Assembly: GCA_002504525.1 (NCBI GenBank)
Contig: DATD01000013.1
Coordinates: forward strand, 12,845-40,672
DNA from: Methanomassiliicoccus sp. UBA345
GTDB taxonomy: Archaea > Thermoplasmatota > Thermoplasmata > Methanomassiliicoccales > Methanomassiliicoccaceae
Length of the DNA stretch: 27,828 nucleotides
Reading direction: 5' to 3'
Positions 1-8,300 of this stretch are shown here, piece after piece. Positions within the stretch are counted from its first letter, which is position 1, and each line of letters starts with the position of its first letter. Below the pieces are notes generated by a model, which saw nothing but the letters and a program-made list of their open reading frames with translations, ran no database searches and was not told the origin of the DNA. The translations under genes were made by a program, and so were the position numbers.

Positions 1-1
1 G

Positions 2-451
2 GCACTGGCCCGGGAGCATGCCTTCTCGTACCGCCCGCTCGACGAGGTGCTGCGAGCGAGCGACTTCGTGTCGGTCCATTTGCCGTTAACGGACGACACG
101 AGGGGCCTGATCGGCAGAGAGGCGCTGCAGAAGATGAAGAAGGACAGCATATTGATCAACGCCGCCCGCGGCCCCATCGTCGACGAGGATGCGCTGCGCG
201 AGGCGCTAAACAGCGGCCATCTGAGAGCCGCTGGCGTTGACGTCATCGCCGATGAGTCCGATCCTGGGAGCAGCCCGCTGATCGATTCCGAACGCGCGAT
301 CATCACGCCGCACATAGGGTTCTTCACGGCGGAGGCGGTCGATCGCATGCTCGGCCACTCCATTGACATCATCCAATCGTTCCGCTCCGGGACCGTCACA
401 GGCCGGGTGCCGGTCGAATACGTCACCGCGTCCGCGGCCCGCTCGGGCTGA
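2..451 (+). CDS. D-2-hydroxyacid dehydrogenase (phosphoglycerate dehydrogenase-like), C-terminal part
   Basis: This is the 3' end of an NAD-dependent D-isomer-specific 2-hydroxyacid dehydrogenase; the frame is open from base 2, so the gene starts outside the window. What is visible is the end of the NAD-binding domain and the return to the catalytic domain. The motif NAARGPIVDEDAL carries the catalytic Arg, DVIADE probably supplies the catalytic Glu, and TPHIGFFT carries the catalytic His. The family reduces or oxidises 2-hydroxyacids in the cytoplasm; 3-phosphoglycerate dehydrogenase (first step of serine synthesis) is the commonest archaeal member. The fragment ends soon after the His motif, so this protein lacks the C-terminal ACT/regulatory domain of long SerA enzymes. 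Substrate cannot be fixed from this piece: phosphoglycerate, glyoxylate/hydroxypyruvate or another 2-ketoacid are all possible. Confidence 0.85.
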   Translation, partial: ALAREHAFSYRPLDEVLRASDFVSVHLPLTDDTRGLIGREALQKMKKDSILINAARGPIVDEDALREALNSGHLRAAGVDVIADESDPGSSPLIDSERAIITPHIGFFTAEAVDRMLGHSIDIIQSFRSGTVTGRVPVEYVTASAARSG

Positions 452-938
452 GGCCTTGGGGCCATGATGGTCCCACTTAAGTGAGGGGTCATACCTAATA
501 GGCTCTTCATTCTCACAACGAGGGGTTGAATACCGCAATCTGCGGGGTGTTCTCCCGCCCGGCCGACCAAGAGGGATTGTTGGCCATCAATCTGGAGACT
601 GCGCTGCGCGGCGGTAAGACGCGCTCGCTCATCGCTCTGCATCATATCGCGCAGAGCGGCTCGGTCATGCCCTGCGCGTCCGGGTACACAGCAGACATGA
701 GATTCCCCTCGGTCAGAACGGCTATCATCGTCGGTTCCAGGAGCATGTCCGAGCGAGTCAAAACCTCTTCCTTTAACGATCTTGGTGAGAAGTGGACAGA
801 GCAGGATGATTGCTCCCGAAAACATCTGGATAAAGCGAAAAATGCCCCGAACAGGGCAACAATAATCATTTACCTAACAGCGGCACGAGGCTCAATTTCA
901 AGGCGAAGTTAACAGATTAGCGAAAGCTTCCTAAGTAC
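452..938. other. Intergenic stretch with no convincing gene
   Basis: This 487-base gap separates the dehydrogenase from the convergent 696-aa gene. Short open frames exist on both strands. One on the minus strand (642-869) would start with a hydrophobic segment, but it has no obvious promoter or ribosome binding site, and a second minus frame over the same bases looks equally hydrophobic. I therefore see no supported coding sequence. It is probably the junction between the housekeeping chromosome and the accessory island. Confidence 0.5.
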
Positions 939-3029
939 TCAGCTAGGGTTCTGTCTAGAGGTCTCATCAGCATAGTAACCAGGTCCATAGTCTAGAATAC
1001 CAATCAACAGATCTCTACCAGCATCGAAGATTCTCATCGTCCCTATCTTGCTCCTGAAGTCATCGTGCAGACGTATGCCGTTGCTCTCGATGGCCGATCT
1101 CCTCTTGGCGGCCACCCCACGGTAAACCACAAGATGGGGGTTCACCTTGAGCCCAGGCCTTAACCGCTGGGCCGTATCCCGTTTCCTTAGTACCTGGCGA
1201 ATAACCTCATTGTAGTCCATGTGGATATCGAGTTTGCACTCGTACACATCTATCGAAGTCTCGGACTCTCCGATGCAATCGATTTGCTCCGAGTCCATGG
1301 ATACATCGACAATGCACTTCTGGTACCCATTATCAAGCAAGGATTCGTAGACCAATCGCTCGAACAGCTTCCCTTGGGCGTCGGAAATGACTCTCCTTTG
1401 CCGGTTGATCAGCATCTCGGAGTTACCGCCCTCAAACCCTATGTGGTGGTTCTTGAGATACCTTTCGAACTTATCCAAGCTGATGGTGACCTCATCATGT
1501 TCTAAGGCACCCATTTCCTTTAGGTGATCGATGTTCTCTTTGGCCATTTGGTACAGACCGCCAGCGAAGCCGGAGTAGTCACCAGCGCTATCGAGAAAGA
1601 CCAGCCACCCTGAGTAGTCTGAGATTATACCGTATGCCTCGACATAAATGGCGAAGCTGTATTCGTTGTGATTCTTCTCTACATCGACGGGATGTTTGAA
1701 GGTCCTAGCCAGTATCGGTTCTTCGTTTTCCGCGCTCCGTCTGAGGTCGACAGAGCCGAGCAACAGGGTGACGAAGGCGGGCACTCCGCTGAACACCAGG
1801 GCCATGTGGGAACCCAGTACGCTGACGCTCCCCCATAGGAAATGAAGGTCAAGCTGTTTCTGTACCGATTGGGGGTCCGTTCTAGTGAGATACTCGGGCT
1901 CGGGCAAATCGGACGGGATCATGGACCTAAGCACCTTGGTACATGTGCGGCGGGCCTTTAGGCCCCCTTCATCGAACGGATCCCCTCTCTCCCTTCCCAA
2001 TCCCAGTTGTTTCAGCTCCGCCCAGGACGATGTGTAGAAGTTGTCTAGAGCGAGCCAAGAGACCAACTTCTCCCTGTCCTCCTCAGAAAGGTGAACTCCC
2101 GGGCGGTGAGGTTTTTTTGGATTTAGGCCGAGTTCTATCATTTTGGCCTCTACCATTTGGTCAAGGTCATCATCTGGCTGGATAGCTTTAAAATCGGCGC
2201 CGAAGAGGTCGATGCGGTCTTCCTCAGTCTCATTGCCGAACAGCTCGTATGCCAGGTGAAGATCTTTCAGGGACGTGTTGAGGAACGCCTCTGGGCCGAT
2301 GAGGGAGCGCCACACGAACTCCAGGGTCAATACATATCCTTGGTATGCTCTGGCTAGGAAAATGTCCATCTTGGGGAGGCCGATGTAGTAGGTGACAAAG
2401 CTACCAAGCGGCCTACCCCTCCCGGTGTCGTTGAAGTAGTTGTGCAAGGTGAACACGGTGTGATCATGGAGCAAATCGTAGCGTTCCTTGGCTGTGCCAA
2501 CACAATAATATTGAAAGATGCGGGCGATCGGGCCGGAAATCTCCTCTACGCCCACCAGGCTCCTCTTAAATTGGTTCCAGTCCCTAGCCTTACGGAGTGC
2601 TTTCGTTTTGAGCCAAATTTGCTTTATCAACCTTGTTTGTTCACATGTGTTCGGTATCTCTTCGATACCCAATCTATTGAATCCCGCTCGGTAGAAGGTC
2701 GCATCCTCAATAATGCCTAAAGACGGGTTGTGGGTAATAGAGAAGACTAGGCCATTGATCGCTACCCTAAGGAAGTAGTTGTATCCTTCGAAGTACTCGT
2801 CGACATCCTCAACCCCTCTCTCCGTCCTGATCCAGTCGAGGAAATCGTCGGTCCTTGATGCAAGCCTAATGATGTTGTTGAACGCGAGGACATCCCCCAC
2901 TTTTGCGAGATCTGGAACATGACTAACTTCCTCGGCCATGGGGGTGGATGGACATGGCCAATAATAAGTTGATTTGATAGGGGCCGGGGCGAGGGATTCC
3001 AGGCTCGTCGATTCGGGAGTGAACGTCAA
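939..3029 (-). CDS. Uncharacterised protein with C-terminal PD-(D/E)XK-like nuclease domain
   Basis: I do not recognise a named family for this 696-aa protein. Residues about 551-640 have the layout of a restriction-endonuclease-like fold: an acidic helix (GKLFERLVYE, E557/E562), then a strand ending QID (D584), then VYECKL (E597, K599), giving D-x12-ExK. The first 540 residues are mixed helical, with no transmembrane segment or P-loop that I can see. The open frame begins with TTG at 3029. An ATG at 2939 (residue 31) has a TATA-like AT-rich block about 26 bases upstream (near 2965) and may be the true leaderless start; the first 30 residues are low in complexity, rich in Ser, Thr and Pro. 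An alternative TATA-like block lies near 3072-3088. A gene of this kind at the edge of a defence island suggests a DNA-cutting defence role, which is inference. Confidence 0.7.
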   Translation of the reverse strand: MTFTPESTSLESLAPAPIKSTYYWPCPSTPMAEEVSHVPDLAKVGDVLAFNNIIRLASRTDDFLDWIRTERGVEDVDEYFEGYNYFLRVAINGLVFSITHNPSLGIIEDATFYRAGFNRLGIEEIPNTCEQTRLIKQIWLKTKALRKARDWNQFKRSLVGVEEISGPIARIFQYYCVGTAKERYDLLHDHTVFTLHNYFNDTGRGRPLGSFVTYYIGLPKMDIFLARAYQGYVLTLEFVWRSLIGPEAFLNTSLKDLHLAYELFGNETEEDRIDLFGADFKAIQPDDDLDQMVEAKMIELGLNPKKPHRPGVHLSEEDREKLVSWLALDNFYTSSWAELKQLGLGRERGDPFDEGGLKARRTCTKVLRSMIPSDLPEPEYLTRTDPQSVQKQLDLHFLWGSVSVLGSHMALVFSGVPAFVTLLLGSVDLRRSAENEEPILARTFKHPVDVEKNHNEYSFAIYVEAYGIISDYSGWLVFLDSAGDYSGFAGGLYQMAKENIDHLKEMGALEHDEVTISLDKFERYLKNHHIGFEGGNSEMLINRQRRVISDAQGKLFERLVYESLLDNGYQKCIVDVSMDSEQIDCIGESETSIDVYECKLDIHMDYNEVIRQVLRKRDTAQRLRPGLKVNPHLVVYRGVAAKRRSAIESNGIRLHDDFRSKIGTMRIFDAGRDLLIGILDYGPGYYADETSRQNPS

Positions 3030-3071
3030 GCCCTAACGGACCGTATTGACGGGCATCTGGCCCTGTCTAGT

Positions 3072-3088
3072 ATAACCTATAATACGCC
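3072..3088 (-). promoter_or_regulatory. Possible archaeal TATA region of the 696-aa gene
   Basis: On the minus strand this reads as an AT-rich TATTATAGGTTATAC-type block. It lies about 45-55 bases upstream of the TTG start at 3029, so transcription from it would give a short leader. It is an AT island in otherwise GC-rich sequence. Which of the two possible starts (3029 or 2939) is used decides whether this box or the one near 2965 matters. Confidence 0.3.
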
Positions 3089-3172
3089 GCAAGTAATGGA
3101 TAGTTAGAGAAGAATAAAAATGGCCTTAGCTCAGTACTTGGGAAGGCGGTTCATCAAATCGGAGAGGTACGA

Positions 3173-3364
3173 GTGCCTGAATCGGACTCCCACCGGGTAC
3201 CCTTGGAGGCCATCCGGGACCTCCTCGTTCACGAGGGCACCAAGACGACGACAGAATACCTCAGTCTCAACCTGGACGATCAGGACAATGCAATGAGAAA
3301 ATTGGCCAAAAACCAGTCCGCTGTAAAATACAGGGTCGGCCAAAATGCTGGATGTGAGAAGTAG
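3173..3364 (+). pseudogene. Tyrosine recombinase (integrase) C-terminal remnant
   Basis: The 63-aa frame resembles the last segment of XerC/D or phage-type tyrosine recombinases. Near its start it reads LEAIRDLLVHEGTKTTTEYLSLNLDD, followed by NAMRKLAK. The LLVH corresponds to the family's LLGH (third catalytic His/Trp region), TT precedes the nucleophile, and EYL holds the catalytic Tyr. The upstream catalytic Arg and HxxR boxes are absent in this frame and I could not find them nearby. The GTG at 3173 is only the first available start codon; this is a fragment and not an active enzyme. It marks a past integration event next to the repeats that follow. It could in principle be a small stand-alone protein, but the match to the integrase tail is better. 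Confidence 0.6.
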
Positions 3365-3483
3365 ACAGAGCGGGGTTTCTGCTCCTACCAGTAACTGTCC
3401 AAACCCCTGAAATTCCATAGAGTGGAAATCTCCTACCGAGATAAAAATCAGAAATTAACCTGTTTTGTAAATATTTAATCGCG

Positions 3484-3562
3484 GGGCAAGGCCCTGTGAA
3501 AGCCAGTCGAAATTCGGACGATTAGCTACGAATAATCTCAAACCCCTTCCTGGCTCTTTTTT
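3484..3562 (+). repeat. Direct repeat copy A (upstream of the Cys-rich gene)
   Basis: This ~79-base element recurs in the same orientation at 4517-4592. Both copies begin GGGCAAGGCC, continue with GAAAGCC, then a CGAA/TTCG core and CGATTA, then an AATAAT block followed by CAAACC, and end in a pyrimidine-rich tract finishing in five to six T. Most of the first 40 positions agree, with one small gap. Copy A lies between the integrase remnant and the promoter of the 254-aa gene. Confidence 0.6.
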
Positions 3563-3645
3563 ATAGTGCCTGGGCGGAGCGCAGGTCCCTGTCCTACGCC
3601 GTTTTCTTGCACCCTAGACCTCGTGGTGTTTGATGGCACAATAGG

Positions 3646-3655
3646 ATATTTATTA
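3646..3655 (+). promoter_or_regulatory. TATA-like box for the 254-aa gene
   Basis: The AT-rich block ATATTTATTA is centred about 27 bases upstream of the ATG at 3677. This is the spacing expected if archaeal transcription starts at or next to the start codon (leaderless mRNA). No ribosome binding site is visible before the ATG, which fits. Confidence 0.5.
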
Positions 3656-3676
3656 TCACAAATCTATTAGCATCGC

Positions 3677-4441
3677 ATGGATTCACTGCAGCGGGGTTCG
3701 TCGAGATGCTATATCTGCGATAGAACACTTGAGGAATGTCATGAATATATTATATCAATAATCGATGGTAATTTTGATCATCATTTTATAGAATTTAAGA
3801 ATGGGAGTAGGGTCAGTAAGGCACTGGAGGAAGTCAGGTCGAGATCGTTGGAAAACGAGAAATTGAACGAGTTTATGCCAATTTTCAAAACTCTAAAATC
3901 TAAATATGGGGGCAAGTCCCCGATGATCTATTTCAACAGGATCATGGAAATGAAAGAAGAATATGAAGTGTCCCGTAAGAATAAAAAAACGGATAAAAGA
4001 TCTCAGGAAGAGTTTCGGTTCGAGTATCGCTATTTAGATTATCTCTTTATGGATAGCTGCAATTATCTTAAAGAGAAATTCGGCGGTTGGAACCACGAAA
4101 AATTTAAAGTTGCATTAGAGTTAAATTATAATTTCGAAGGAGATGAGGCTGAAGATCTTCGCATCCTTTTTGAACACTTCCGCGAAGGAGACAAGAGTGT
4201 TAATGATATTACATCTATTGCACAAAGAATCCGTTCAGAGCTTCAGACTTTTGAGCGGAACGATGAGGGATGGGACCCATGGTCAGATGCCCGTAAGGCG
4301 CTCAAAGAGGAATTATACGGATTATACCTTAGAGATGTTGGGATGGATGCGGTGGAATGTGGGGAGCTATCGGTACCCATTTGTGGCGTGTGTAAGAATA
4401 TATGCAAGAATATAACGGAAAGTCTCACTCGATACTTGTGA
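3677..4441 (+). CDS. Uncharacterised Cys-rich (probably zinc-binding) protein
   Basis: This 254-aa protein is not one I recognise. Its N-terminus carries CYIC (C11, C14) with a further Cys at 21, and its C-terminus carries PICGVCKNIC (C236, C239, C243). The paired CxxC motifs at the two ends could form one zinc site brought together in the fold. The ~200 residues between are charged and helical, with no catalytic motif I can name. The gene is markedly richer in AT than its neighbours, is preceded by a leaderless-type promoter, and sits alone between two direct repeats, so it looks like a separately acquired cargo gene. HNH nucleases can have similar CxxC pairs, but I do not see a convincing His-Asn-His core. 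Confidence 0.65.
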   Translation: MDSLQRGSSRCYICDRTLEECHEYIISIIDGNFDHHFIEFKNGSRVSKALEEVRSRSLENEKLNEFMPIFKTLKSKYGGKSPMIYFNRIMEMKEEYEVSRKNKKTDKRSQEEFRFEYRYLDYLFMDSCNYLKEKFGGWNHEKFKVALELNYNFEGDEAEDLRILFEHFREGDKSVNDITSIAQRIRSELQTFERNDEGWDPWSDARKALKEELYGLYLRDVGMDAVECGELSVPICGVCKNICKNITESLTRYL

Positions 4442-4516
4442 ACGATCCACTGCCCTCTCGGCGAGATTGACGGCCCAGTGATGTCAACGATCGGCACATC
4501 ATCGTTCGCACTCTAC

Positions 4517-4592
4517 GGGCAAGGCCTTGAGAAAGCCTCTCGAATTCGGCCGATTAAACCAAAAATAATTTTCAAACCTTTCCTTCCTTTTT
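4517..4592 (+). repeat. Direct repeat copy B (downstream of the Cys-rich gene)
   Basis: This is the second copy of the element described at 3484-3562, in direct orientation, starting about 1,033 bases further on. The core here is the exact palindrome CGAATTCG, followed by GCCGATTA. It ends in CCTTTTT, which could also act as a T-rich transcription stop for the 254-aa gene. The two copies bracket that gene and its promoter. Confidence 0.6.
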
Positions 4593-4620
4593 CTTGACCC
4601 CGGTTCACTCTAAACTAAAC

Positions 4621-4998
4621 TCATCTTTTATCCTGACTTTGACACTTGACGCTCTGGTTTTCACTGCTTTTTGAAAGTTGACACCTCGCTTCGAGCGTTT
4701 CGACCGCTCGGTACAGCGTCTTGACGTTGAACGACCGAAGTTCGTAATGGTCCAGCACTTCCGGCCGATTGAGCCACTCGCCCGCCTGGAGCACGCTGAA
4801 GTTATCTCCTAACTTGTACGCGAGCATTCCTCGCACCAGCGCGTCCAAGGAAATGCCCTTGTCCTTATGGCGGCCGATGACGGCCGCCAGATCGAAGCGT
4901 TCGTAGAGATCGTCGACCATCAGCATGGTGCCGATGGAAAACGATTTATTCTCGTTAGGCGTAAGCTGAGATGTCCTCTGCTTTGTTTGTTCATTCAC
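4621..4998 (-). pseudogene. Truncated IS4/IS1634-type transposase, N-terminal domain
   Basis: The 125-aa frame matches the N-terminal helical domain of IS1634-like (IS4 superfamily) transposases. It reads FSIGTMLMVDDLYERFDLAAVI, then a GISLDALVRGMLAYKL helix, then an EWL stretch and a YRAVETLEA helix. The DDE catalytic core that should follow is absent. Instead the frame runs from about residue 105 into the terminal inverted repeat (the ...SSENQSVKCQSQDKR tail is encoded by the end of the element and flanking DNA). It starts at a normal ATG at 4998, about 100 bases inside the other end of the element. It cannot encode active transposase. Confidence 0.65.
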
Positions 4999-5123
4999 AA
5001 TTCAGACACAGGTTGAGGACACGTTTAATTCTTCTCGTGCCTCCGCCCGATGGCGGAGGCCAGTGTTCTGAAGAACAGTGATCCGATCAAGAAACGGCCG
5101 GGTCAACTGTCAAAGTCAGGGTA
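4629..5123 (-). mobile_element. Internally deleted insertion sequence (MITE-like IS remnant)
   Basis: The element is bounded by inverted repeats: TCCTGACTTTGACACTTGAC at 4631-4650 and, on the plus strand, GTCAACTGTCAAAGTCAGGG at 5102-5121. The second is the reverse complement of the first at 18 of 20 positions. Between them lies only the 5' leader and the N-terminal quarter of a transposase on the minus strand. A complete element of this type would be well over 1.5 kb, so the interior has been lost while both ends were kept. Such a derivative could still be mobilised by a related full-length copy elsewhere in the genome. I could not identify a clear target-site duplication. Confidence 0.7.
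5039..5060. repeat. Perfect 9-bp hairpin in the transposase leader
   Basis: GCCTCCGCC and GGCGGAGGC form a perfect 9-base-pair stem with the loop CGAT. It lies between the inverted repeat end and the start of the transposase stub. Leader hairpins in insertion sequences often reduce read-in expression from outside promoters; whether this one does is inference. Confidence 0.55.
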
Positions 5124-5384
5124 TAATGCGGCCTTTCGGTCCGTTTGACTTTGGCGACGATAACGAACGGAAGGCCACTTTTATTCTTTACCCAGAGAGC
5201 ATGATGCCCGGAGCTTTAGCTCACGAGGTCTGAACATCTGACGCCCTTAAGTGGCGAACTCGGGCTGAAGCAATAGTTGTGGGGATGTCTTTGCATCTAG
5301 ATCGAACTAGTCCATTCCTCGACCGCGTCGATCCCTCCACCGCGTTGATCAAGGGAGGTTATGAGCAAAACCATACCCAGTTCT

Positions 5385-8300
5385 TCAGAAGAGGAATCTC
5401 ACCTTTTTAGCCTTCTCCTCCTCGTCATCGACGGCCCTTAGAATCCTCTTGGCCTTCCTTTCCTTGTCTGGCATCCGCTTGATGGCACGCTCTAGGACCT
5501 CCCTTGCGTCTTGGTACCTGCCGCGATAGAATGCCAGGAAAAGGATGTCCATGTCGTGGTCGAGAATGGCCGCTAGGGCCTCTTGCCCCATCCCGTCATC
5601 TTTCCCTAGATGCTCCAACAACCAGTAGCAGACCCACTCACCGTCGTCAAACCTTCTTATTGCTTGAACGGTCTGCGGACCTAACAACTTACCAGAGTTC
5701 GAGAGGACGAACTCGGGCAGGACGTCGTACAGCCGTTTAAGTAAAGAGAGCCAGCTCGGGTCATCCCTGTTCATGATCTCCTCGAAGGCCACCAGGGCCG
5801 CTTTCTCCGTGTCGAAGGCTAGCTCATTATTGCAGTATATGGCCTCTCGCATTACTGGGAATGTGGCCTGGAACATCTGCTCGGAGTCCAGAGCGATGGT
5901 TATGTCACTTGCCCTTAGTCTCTCATGGAAGACTCCCCGTAATTTTTCGAGCACCGCCCCCCTCCTATCCTCAAAATCGTTCAAGAGGGCGCGCCTCTGC
6001 TCCTCAAGGCTAATGCCATCGGATGGCCACTCTGCATACATGACCCCACTAGCCACCAAGGCCCTTGTCACGAGCAGGCTGAAGGCCCTGTCCAGATCGA
6101 TCTTCAACAGGATCCTGGCTACATCATCACGCCAGCCCTTCTCGCCCTCAATGGCATAGGGGAGAAGAGCAGCGAAGTCGCCCGGCACGGCGGCGGCCTC
6201 GATCAGGGGCAGGCAGTCGTACAGCAGCTCTCTCCGCTCCCTTACGACACTGCTGAGCAGCAGGTTAACCCCCTTCCCCCTGAGCAGGTCCGTCAAGACC
6301 GGGAACAGATCGTCCCTGTGTGATAGGAACGCTAGGTTCTGAGTAATTGCGTTCCACGCCTTTTCTTTGGACAGCCTGTCCACCACCTCTGCTCGGGTCA
6401 CGGCCTGAACGCCCTCTAACCTCGTGAGCAGAGAGATACCAATGAAGCAGTGGCCCCTGTCCAGGCTCCAGTCTATCATGTCCATCAACCGGTCTCGCCC
6501 CATCTGCTCAAGCAACCGGGCCATGTCGTCCGCATATCCGAGGACCAATCGCTCGGCCAGCGCGAAAACGGCGTCTTGGAGTTCTGGCCTATCGCCCTTA
6601 CAATCCCTTAGTAGGGCATCGACCAGGGATGCGAAATCACCAGCCCCCCTGATCGCCTGGGCGAGCTTGGGGGCGAGATCTTCGAGCTCCTTCTCCCTCA
6701 GGTGGGCCAACATGAAGTTCGCCAGTTCGTAGGGGTCGGCCTTGGAGGTATCCACCCACCTAAAAATTTCGATGAGGGAGCACCATACCGACCCTCCGTG
6801 GACCCTAGTAAGCTCCTCGTCGTTAAGCAGGGGGAATATATCGTCCTTGAAGTGCGACCAGTCGGTATTCTCGTAAAAATGTCGTAGTGAGCGGAAACCA
6901 GAGGGGGGCATTTCCAAGACGAATCTAAGCCTGGTCTTTGGCATTGTCCCTACGGCGCTCAGGCAGAACACCTTCCTTAGAACCTGCGCAGCCATGGGCT
7001 TCTCCTCCTCAATTATCATACTCTCTAGCCTGGACAAGAACTGACAATCGTTGGTGAACATGAAGCGGATTATATCTTCTATTGGACCAAGCACCGTAAA
7101 GGGCTGTTCATCAGACATCAGAGTGGTCAGGAGAGACAGGCATATTTCTCTGTCCAGTCGACATGTTGACGGCTCTATGTCATTCAAACACTGTAGGATG
7201 AACTCGTGAGGTGATGAGTAGTACTCACCGAGCCAATATTGTCCGCCCAGGGACAGGTGGATGACCTCGAGGAATGCTCTCGTCCCTTCTTTCCCGCCTA
7301 TCTTGGCGAGGGCTAGGAGGACATCGTGCACGAGATAGGCGTCGTTCATCGCCATGCACTCCCATATCTCGTTGACCATGCACCACAGCAGGGGGTCGAT
7401 TGATCCTCTGCCATCCCTATGCCAAGCTTCGCTCAATGACCTTGAGACGACCCTTAGTCGGATAACGATCTGTTCCTCGCTCAACGAGTCCCATTCGGAA
7501 ATGACCTTGTCGAGCTCACTCTGCTGACCGATCTCGCGGAGGACGGTACCATGCACTGAGAGGAATCGACCTAACCCGCTCTTCATCTCCACCTTGGCCT
7601 TGCTCACACTCACATGTCCAATGAGTGCGGGGACCGCTAATGCGTCCTTGGTCTCCCCGAGCAGCCTGATGACGTCAAGGCGGTCTACCTCTTCATCCTC
7701 CAGCAACACGATCAGGTCGGAAGTGGCCGAAGCATCCACGATCCCAGTCAAAGCCTCGGCCGTCCTGGACGTCAGCCATCTCGAATAACTGACCATGGTA
7801 TTATGGATACGACTGGCTTGAAGCCCGGCTCCTGTCCTGAGCGGCCCAGGTTCCCAGATGTCGGGCCTTAGGAAGGGCAGCAGCTCTCGGACATGTTGTG
7901 CGCCCCCGCTCTTACCGATTATCTTAATTATCTCCAGCTTGTGCAAGGGGCCGACCTCATCACTGTGCAAAAGGGGGAGGAGAGCCTCTAAATCGAACCG
8001 AGCCAGCAGGGCGATCGTCTTCCTTTTGACCTCGACATCGGTCTCAGGCGCCCTCAGGACATTGATCAGCTTGAGGGTAGATTCGGCACTAAGATGGGAG
8101 GTGAGGCGGGAGACCATATCAAGCACACCTATCTGTGCCTCTATTGGGTATCCACCAAAGTGAGCGATTGCCTTATCGATAAGGGCTCTGCGATTTTCCT
8201 CACGCATTTTCCTGAGCCCCATCTCCGCGGCCCTGACCAGGATGTCAACGACATCCTTCGACATCGGGTGGGTCCGAAGCAACTCGAGCAATACCATGAT

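Noticed and set aside
642..869. Minus-strand 75-aa frame starting with a hydrophobic segment
   Set aside because: No promoter or ribosome binding site, and the adjacent frame is equally hydrophobic; not enough support for a gene.
5126..5236. 36-aa frame just beyond the IS end
   Set aside because: No promoter or similarity; likely an accidental open frame in the gap between the IS remnant and the STAND-like gene.
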